A stretch of DNA of 18,641 nucleotides from GCA-016699975 sp964515255 (GTDB taxonomy: Bacteria; Patescibacteriota; Minisyncoccia; Moranbacterales; UBA1568), in contig CAZETL010000012.1 of NCBI GenBank assembly GCA_964515255.1, positions 1 through 18,641 of the forward strand, read 5' to 3'. Shown here piece after piece: positions 14,274-18,641 of this stretch. The notes below the pieces were generated by a model that searched no databases, was not told where the DNA came from, and saw only the letters and a program-made list of their open reading frames with translations. Both the position numbers and the translations under genes were made by a program. Within the stretch, counting starts at the first letter, position 1; every line of letters begins with the position of its first letter.

Positions 14274-15393
14274 GAAAATCCTCCACCTCATCCAATCGCT
14301 CGAAAATGGCGGCTGCGAGAATATGCTCCTCCGCATGCTTCCGCTTCTCTCCGGCGAATTCAAACACCATATCATCACCCTGAAAAATCCTGGGCAGCTT
14401 GCTTCGAGCTTTATAGAGAGGAATACTCCCGTCTCAAGTGCGAACCAAAAAAATATTCTCCATCCAGTCGGATACCGAAATCTCCTCTCGGAGGTTCGTA
14501 GATTTTCTCCGGACGCTATCATCACCTATCTCTTCCATGCGGATATGATCGGACGCCTCTTCCTCGGGCAGAAAATGACAGTACCAATCGTTCCATTCCT
14601 TCGAACCACATACAATCATCCGAGGTACTGGATTGCGAGAACTCTCGAGAAGTTCACGAAAAGGCTTGTCCCGGTCTATCTCGCGAATTCCGAAGCAGTG
14701 AAAAACTTCTATGTTTCGACTATCGGTGTCAAGCCCGAAAAAATTATCGTCATCCCAAACGGCATCGACACGAAATACTTCGATACCCTTGTGCCAGATC
14801 CAGAACTACGTCGGTCTCTCAATGCATCTCCCGATGACTTCATCATCATCTCCGTTGCCAATCTCCACCCAAACAAAGGTCACCGATATCTTCTCGAAGC
14901 CTTCGAGACCATTTATCGGCATCGGCAAGCTTCGCCGGAGAGGATCCTCTCTGCAAAGATCAAACTCTTGCTCGTCGGAGACGGAACGGAAAGAAGAAAC
15001 CTCGAGCAACAAATTGAAAATTATCGTTCCAAAAAGAACATATCGTTTCTCGGGCGCCGAACTGATGTTCCGCAACTCCTCAAAATTTCCGACTGTTTCA
15101 TTCTCCCGACGCTTTTTGAAGGAATGAGTAATGCCATCATGGAAGGAATGGCGGCCAGTCTCCCGGTTATTACAACGGACATTCCAGAAAACCGCGAACT
15201 TATAGAAAATATGAAAACTGGAATTCTCGTGCCGACCAAAGACTCAGGGAAAATATCGGGATTTATCCGCTTACTCGCCTCAAACCCCAAGGATCGAGAG
15301 CGCCTAGGAGAAGCAGCAAAGAGCTCCATACACAAAAGATTCTCACTGCAGGTTTCAAGCAGAATGTTTGCCGATTTCCTCCGCTCGCTATGA
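14263..15393 (+). CDS. GT4 glycosyltransferase (GT-B fold)
   Basis: From ATG at 14263 this 376-aa protein begins KILHLIQSLENGGCENML, the usual first strand and GG loop. The donor domain has NLHPNKGHRYLLEAF at 200-214, VGDGTERRNLE at 238-248 and a complete E-x7-E motif FEGMSNAIMEGMA (E286, E294). It should add one sugar to a lipid-linked glycan at the inner membrane face. The frame is open 46 codons upstream, but that part is antisense-free overlap with the methyltransferase in another frame, so the M of MRPKKILHL is the real start; it overlaps the methyltransferase stop by 11 nt. The stop overlaps the next gene as ATGA. Confidence 0.94.
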   Translation: MRPKKILHLIQSLENGGCENMLLRMLPLLSGEFKHHIITLKNPGQLASSFIERNTPVSSANQKNILHPVGYRNLLSEVRRFSPDAIITYLFHADMIGRLFLGQKMTVPIVPFLRTTYNHPRYWIARTLEKFTKRLVPVYLANSEAVKNFYVSTIGVKPEKIIVIPNGIDTKYFDTLVPDPELRRSLNASPDDFIIISVANLHPNKGHRYLLEAFETIYRHRQASPERILSAKIKLLLVGDGTERRNLEQQIENYRSKKNISFLGRRTDVPQLLKISDCFILPTLFEGMSNAIMEGMAASLPVITTDIPENRELIENMKTGILVPTKDSGKISGFIRLLASNPKDRERLGEAAKSSIHKRFSLQVSSRMFADFLRSL

Positions 15394-16175
15394 AGTGCGC
15401 CATTCTCATATCGCTACGAAACTCCGAGACAACCCTCGATAGAACATTTGAGAGTATCCGGTCGCAGACATTCCAAGACTACCGAATTGTCGCAATAGAC
15501 GACGGCACAACCGACTCAACATCATCAAGGCTTGAGAAATGGCAATCGGCGTTCGGATCGAAGAAATTTCTTCTCCTAAGAAATGAAAAAAACATCGGAC
15601 TCACAAAATCTCTCAATAAAGGCCTTACATATATCAATGAACCGTTTACGGCACGAATCGACGCGGATGATTGGTGGCATCCGGAGAAACTGCGGAAACA
15701 AATCGAATTTCTTGAGAATCACCGGGATTTCGGCGTCATCGGATGCAATTATGAAAATACCGACAGTCGGAAACGAATCACCGTCCACTGCCCCGAAACT
15801 GACAAGGAAATTAAAAGAAATATCATCCGAAAGAACCCCTTCGCTCACAGTGCCGTCGTATTCCAAACAGATCTCATAAAAAATCTCGGCGGATACGACG
15901 AAAGTATCCGCTATGGACAGGACTACGAACTCTGGCTCCGAGCGTCCAGCAAAACTAGATTCCACAATATTCAAGAAACACTCTGTTTCAGGAGTTCGGA
16001 AGGTGAAACGTCGTCGGAAAAGCAAAACGCCCAGATGCTTCAGTGCTTGAAAACCCAGATACGATACATCCGAGAGTTGCACCGATCTCCAGCCGAATAT
16101 CGCTTCCTCCTCGAGCCGCTCGCCGTCCTCCTCACGCCAGCGTTCATTCGATCCCTCAAGAGAAAATTTCTATGA
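15390..16175 (+). CDS. GT2 glycosyltransferase (GT-A fold)
   Basis: This 261-aa protein carries AIDDGTTDST at 35-44 (nucleotide binding), NEKNIGLTKSLNKGL at 65-79 and ARIDADDWWHPEKL at 88-101, in which DADD coordinates the metal. GGYDESIRYGQDYELWLR has the QDYELW variant of the catalytic ED motif (D of QD retained). No membrane helix is evident. Start and stop both form ATGA overlaps with the neighbouring GT4 genes (15390-15393 and 16172-16175), so all three should be made in step. It probably adds a sugar to the growing repeat unit. Confidence 0.94.
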   Translation: MKCAILISLRNSETTLDRTFESIRSQTFQDYRIVAIDDGTTDSTSSRLEKWQSAFGSKKFLLLRNEKNIGLTKSLNKGLTYINEPFTARIDADDWWHPEKLRKQIEFLENHRDFGVIGCNYENTDSRKRITVHCPETDKEIKRNIIRKNPFAHSAVVFQTDLIKNLGGYDESIRYGQDYELWLRASSKTRFHNIQETLCFRSSEGETSSEKQNAQMLQCLKTQIRYIRELHRSPAEYRFLLEPLAVLLTPAFIRSLKRKFL

Positions 16176-17179
16176 AAATTTTCCTCCCATTTACCATAAG
16201 AGACATTGGCGGTACCGCGACTTTCGCCGAGAAATTCAAATGCGGAATGGAGGACCGTGGACACGAAGTGTTCTTTGAATATCGTCGCGATTACGATGTC
16301 TTATTCCTCATAGTCCAAGCTCCGTTCAAATTCCTCATTGAAGCGAAGCGCCGGAGAAAGCCGATTATCCAGAGACTTGACGGGACGTACTATTGGAGCG
16401 TCGCTGGATGGAAATATCCCCTATACAACCTCAAAGCGAGCATTATCCGACGCCTCTTTTCGAACTTTACCATTTACCAGAGCACATACAGCAAATACTG
16501 CGCCCAGAAATTCCTTGGAAAGAAACGCTTGGAACAGTCGTCCATCATCTACAATGGAGTGGATATCGACATCTTCTCCCCAAGCGGCGCGAAGAAATCT
16601 TTCCGTGATAATCCGGAGCAGAAGATCTTCTTCACAGCATCCGCCTTCCGCCGGGAGGATCAAATCATCCCGATTTTCAATGCACTCAAGATATACAAGA
16701 AGAAGTACGGAAATAACTTTAAATTTCTCATCGCTGGAACATTTTCGGGGAAAGCCCGGCGCATACCCGAAACATATGCATCATATGGAAATGCGATCTT
16801 TCTCGGAAAGATCGGGAATTCCCAGCTCCCCGAATACGAGCGGGCAGCCGACGTGTTTCTCTTTACGCATTTGAATCCCCCTTGTCCAAACAACATTCTC
16901 GAGGCCATGGCATGCGGGCTCCCCATTTGCGGAGTGGCGGATGGAGCAATGGTTGAGCTGGTCCGAGAGCGAAAGAATGCGCTTCTTATACCGACTTCCG
17001 GAGACGCCTTCTGGAAAAATCGCTCCCATAATATCGAGGCGTTTGCGGATAATTTGAACGACATTGTAAAAAATCTCGCATCATTCTCCCGAGAAAGCTC
17101 GAGAATCGCCACTGAACGATTTCCACTCGAGTCAATGATAGACAAATACGAGTTCATTTTTACAAACCTTCTCCGATAA
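16172..17179 (+). CDS. GT4-like glycosyltransferase with altered donor motif
   Basis: From ATG at 16172 this 335-aa protein begins MKIFLPFTIRDIGGTATFAE, with the GG loop at 13-14, and has YNGVDIDIFSP at 127-137, a hallmark of the GT4 interdomain linker. The donor-site segment reads HLNPPCPNNILEAMACGLP: E244 is the second Glu of E-x7-E, but the first is Pro236. This P-P-C-P-N-N-x-x-E-A form is found in a branch of GT4 enzymes, so activity is still likely. The start inside the preceding gene's end (ATGA) is preferred to the in-frame ATG at 16043, which would overlap that gene by 130 nt. Confidence 0.9.
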   Translation: MKIFLPFTIRDIGGTATFAEKFKCGMEDRGHEVFFEYRRDYDVLFLIVQAPFKFLIEAKRRRKPIIQRLDGTYYWSVAGWKYPLYNLKASIIRRLFSNFTIYQSTYSKYCAQKFLGKKRLEQSSIIYNGVDIDIFSPSGAKKSFRDNPEQKIFFTASAFRREDQIIPIFNALKIYKKKYGNNFKFLIAGTFSGKARRIPETYASYGNAIFLGKIGNSQLPEYERAADVFLFTHLNPPCPNNILEAMACGLPICGVADGAMVELVRERKNALLIPTSGDAFWKNRSHNIEAFADNLNDIVKNLASFSRESSRIATERFPLESMIDKYEFIFTNLLR

Positions 17180-17181
17180 CT

Positions 17182-17829
17182 ATGCGAAAGAACTATTCAT
17201 TTTTCTCAGATAGAAAGGGTCGGGCCGAGTTTATCGCACGAACATTCAGAAAAGAATTCGAAGCATCCGGAAAAGTGCTCGACGTTGGCTGCGACTACAA
17301 CTCACTCAAAGATATTCTCGGTCCAAAGGTAACTGGAGTCGACTTATACGGAAACCCGGATTACAAAATTGATTTCGAACGGGAGAAACTTTCGAGATTC
17401 AAAGACAATATGTTTGACTCAGTCGTCTGCACAGAGGTACTCGAGCACCTCGAAAATCTCCACGAAATGATGGGCGAACTTTCCAGAGTTTCCAATCGAT
17501 ATATTATTGTTTCCCTCCCGAATTGCATGAACTTATTCACCCGAATAAGCATCCTGTTTTGCGGAAAAGCTGGGAAATTCTACGGCCTCCCAAACAAGAG
17601 ACCCGACGACCGTCATCGATGGTTTTTCAGTCATGTTGACATCGATCAATTCTTCCAGAAATATGCAGCAGAAAATTCCCTCGTAATTGCAAAGAAATTC
17701 CTTCACTGCAACTATAGTAATCACTGGAAAGGAAAGCTCACTCGAATCTTCGTCCGCTTTCTGGATCTCGACTCAGCATCTCAAAGTTATTGGATTCTCC
17801 TTGAAAAACTATCAGAAAGAACCCTATGA
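17182..17829 (+). CDS. Class I SAM methyltransferase with divergent motif I
   Basis: This 215-aa protein has the first strand KVLDVGCDYNSLKDIL (31-46), in which the usual GxGxG ends after GC, VTGVDLYGNPDYKIDFE as motif II, and FDSVVCTEVLEHLENLHEMM as motif IV with the helix after it. The remainder (RYIIVSLPNCMN and further) matches glycan-associated methyltransferases of this size. The shortened glycine loop is unusual but found in several members of the superfamily. It starts 2 nt after the preceding stop and ends in an ATGA overlap with the next methyltransferase. Substrate unknown; a sugar hydroxyl or carboxyl is inferred from context. Confidence 0.85.
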   Translation: MRKNYSFFSDRKGRAEFIARTFRKEFEASGKVLDVGCDYNSLKDILGPKVTGVDLYGNPDYKIDFEREKLSRFKDNMFDSVVCTEVLEHLENLHEMMGELSRVSNRYIIVSLPNCMNLFTRISILFCGKAGKFYGLPNKRPDDRHRWFFSHVDIDQFFQKYAAENSLVIAKKFLHCNYSNHWKGKLTRIFVRFLDLDSASQSYWILLEKLSERTL

Positions 17830-18500
17830 AGCCAGAAGAACGCGAAAACTCCCGATACAAGAAAGAAGATTTCTGCCCGATAAGCAGAGAAGAAAACATC
17901 ATGTTCTCTCTCCTCAGCGAATATGCAAAAGAAAGAAGAGTTCCCCCGAAGGAAATTCGGATCCTAGATATCGGTTGCGGAAGCGGCCGAATAACGGAAA
18001 AGCTTTGCCGCGCTGGATATCAGGCGATTGGCATTGACTTTTCGGAAGAAGCTATTCGGAAAGCGATTGCGCGAGGATTGTCAGCGAAACAAGCGAATCT
18101 CGATGAAGGGATCCCTGAACCAGACTCGTCATTTGACGTGGTATGGGCGGGCGACGTGGTCGAGCATGTTTTCGATCCGATAGGGCTCCTCAAAGAATCA
18201 AACAGGGTTCTCAAGAAAAATGGGATCATCCTCATCACTATCCCAAGCGATGTAGGAATTGTGTCCAGAGTCAAGATGTTGTTCGGGATATCGCATCAGG
18301 AACAAATGTACAAAAAATCCGGGTTCTACAAACACCATACTTTCTTCACGCCTCGCCTCATACGGTTCATGCTCGAAAAATCTGCATTTGAAATAACCCG
18401 CTTTCACAAAGTGCTCATACTTGGAAAGAATCGCTACCGTGTTGATATGTTGCCATCCATCTTCTTCAACGAAATAATCCTCTGTGGAAAAAAATTATGA
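17826..18500 (+). CDS. Class I SAM methyltransferase
   Basis: This 224-aa protein has a textbook motif I, RILDIGCGSGRI (45-56), then AIGIDFSEEAIRKA for the acidic strand, FDVVWAGDVVEHVFDP for motif IV and LKKNGIILITIPSD for motif VI. The region after about 155 (FGISHQEQMYKKSGFYKHH) is the variable substrate part and resembles those seen in O-methyltransferases of polysaccharide loci. It follows another methyltransferase by an ATGA overlap and its own stop overlaps the next start at 18497-18500. Two methyltransferases side by side suggest two modifications of the glycan or chain-end capping. Confidence 0.9.
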   Translation: MKPEERENSRYKKEDFCPISREENIMFSLLSEYAKERRVPPKEIRILDIGCGSGRITEKLCRAGYQAIGIDFSEEAIRKAIARGLSAKQANLDEGIPEPDSSFDVVWAGDVVEHVFDPIGLLKESNRVLKKNGIILITIPSDVGIVSRVKMLFGISHQEQMYKKSGFYKHHTFFTPRLIRFMLEKSAFEITRFHKVLILGKNRYRVDMLPSIFFNEIILCGKKL

Positions 18501-18641
18501 AGTACACCGTCATACTTTTTCAGCCGTATCTGAGAAGATTTTTCCTTAACTTTGGAAAGAAACTGAAAAACGGGACCTTCCTCAACGTCTCGAAGCAACC
18601 GAAAGCTTTCTTTAACCGCAACAGTATCCAAAACTTTGAGG
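18497..18641 (+). CDS. Partial gene at the right edge, continuing the glycan operon
   Basis: The frame starts with ATG at 18497, overlapping the preceding TGA, and stays open to the window end (48 codons). The N-terminus MKYTVILFQPYLRRFFLN has a hydrophobic first strand like those of GT-B glycosyltransferases, followed by a basic stretch. I do not recognise the family from this fragment. The coupled start shows that the operon continues beyond the window. Confidence 0.7.
   Translation, partial: MKYTVILFQPYLRRFFLNFGKKLKNGTFLNVSKQPKAFFNRNSIQNFE

Noticed and set aside
14000..18500. Alternative genetic code with TGA as glycine, as in some Patescibacteria
   Set aside because: TGA closes at least five genes at ATGA overlaps with the next start, and no gene needs TGA to be read as an amino acid.
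1..18641. CRISPR array or spaced direct repeats
   Set aside because: No regularly spaced repeat of 20-40 nt is visible on reading through the window.

Overview
The window looks like a piece of a small bacterial genome, most likely a Candidate Phyla Radiation (Patescibacteria) member or similar, assembled from a metagenome. This is an inference from the very compact gene packing, repeated 4-nt ATGA overlaps, scarce Shine-Dalgarno sequences, short unfamiliar proteins and a surface-glycan cluster. TGA is used as an ordinary stop, so a UGA-glycine code is not supported.

Region 1 (1 to about 1450, minus strand, AT-rich) holds three genes: a membrane-anchored protein split over two frames at an A6 run, an AbiU2-like HEPN protein with an intact R-H-x4-H motif, and a small ORF leaving the left edge. 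At about 1440-1456 this segment meets GC-richer DNA. A minus-strand gene on the left and a plus-strand gene on the right both lose their 5' ends there, so the join is either a recombination scar or an assembly chimera.

Region 2 (1450-3670) contains the 3' remnant of a plus-strand gene with its terminator, a Nudix hydrolase, an AT-rich Shedu (SduA, DUF4263) anti-phage nuclease gene, and a tRNA-Ala(CGC). The Shedu gene sits just downstream of the 3' end of the tRNA, a typical landing place for foreign DNA.

Region 3 (3679-6540, minus strand) carries envelope and redox genes: a membrane-anchored protein with two thioredoxin folds whose DsbA-like module has Leu in place of the cis-Pro, a small single-pass membrane protein, a thioredoxin-like [2Fe-2S] ferredoxin and a flavodoxin-fold NAD(P)H:quinone oxidoreductase. 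A 13-codon leader ORF precedes the last of these.

Region 4 (6617-18641, plus strand) is a surface polysaccharide or glycan cluster: DPM1-like GT2, DUF2304 protein, large GT-C-like membrane protein, GT4, asparagine synthetase-type amidotransferase, methyltransferase with a cysteine-free Trm112-like head, GT4, GT2, GT4, two more methyltransferases and a further gene cut by the right edge. Most of these overlap by 4 nt or lie within 15 nt of each other, which suggests one translationally coupled operon. The likely product is a heteropolysaccharide assembled at the membrane and decorated by methylation and perhaps amidation.

The strongest candidates for something new are the HEPN / split membrane protein / small ORF set on the left and the amidotransferase-methyltransferase decoration module in the glycan operon. 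I see no CRISPR array, insertion sequence or rRNA.
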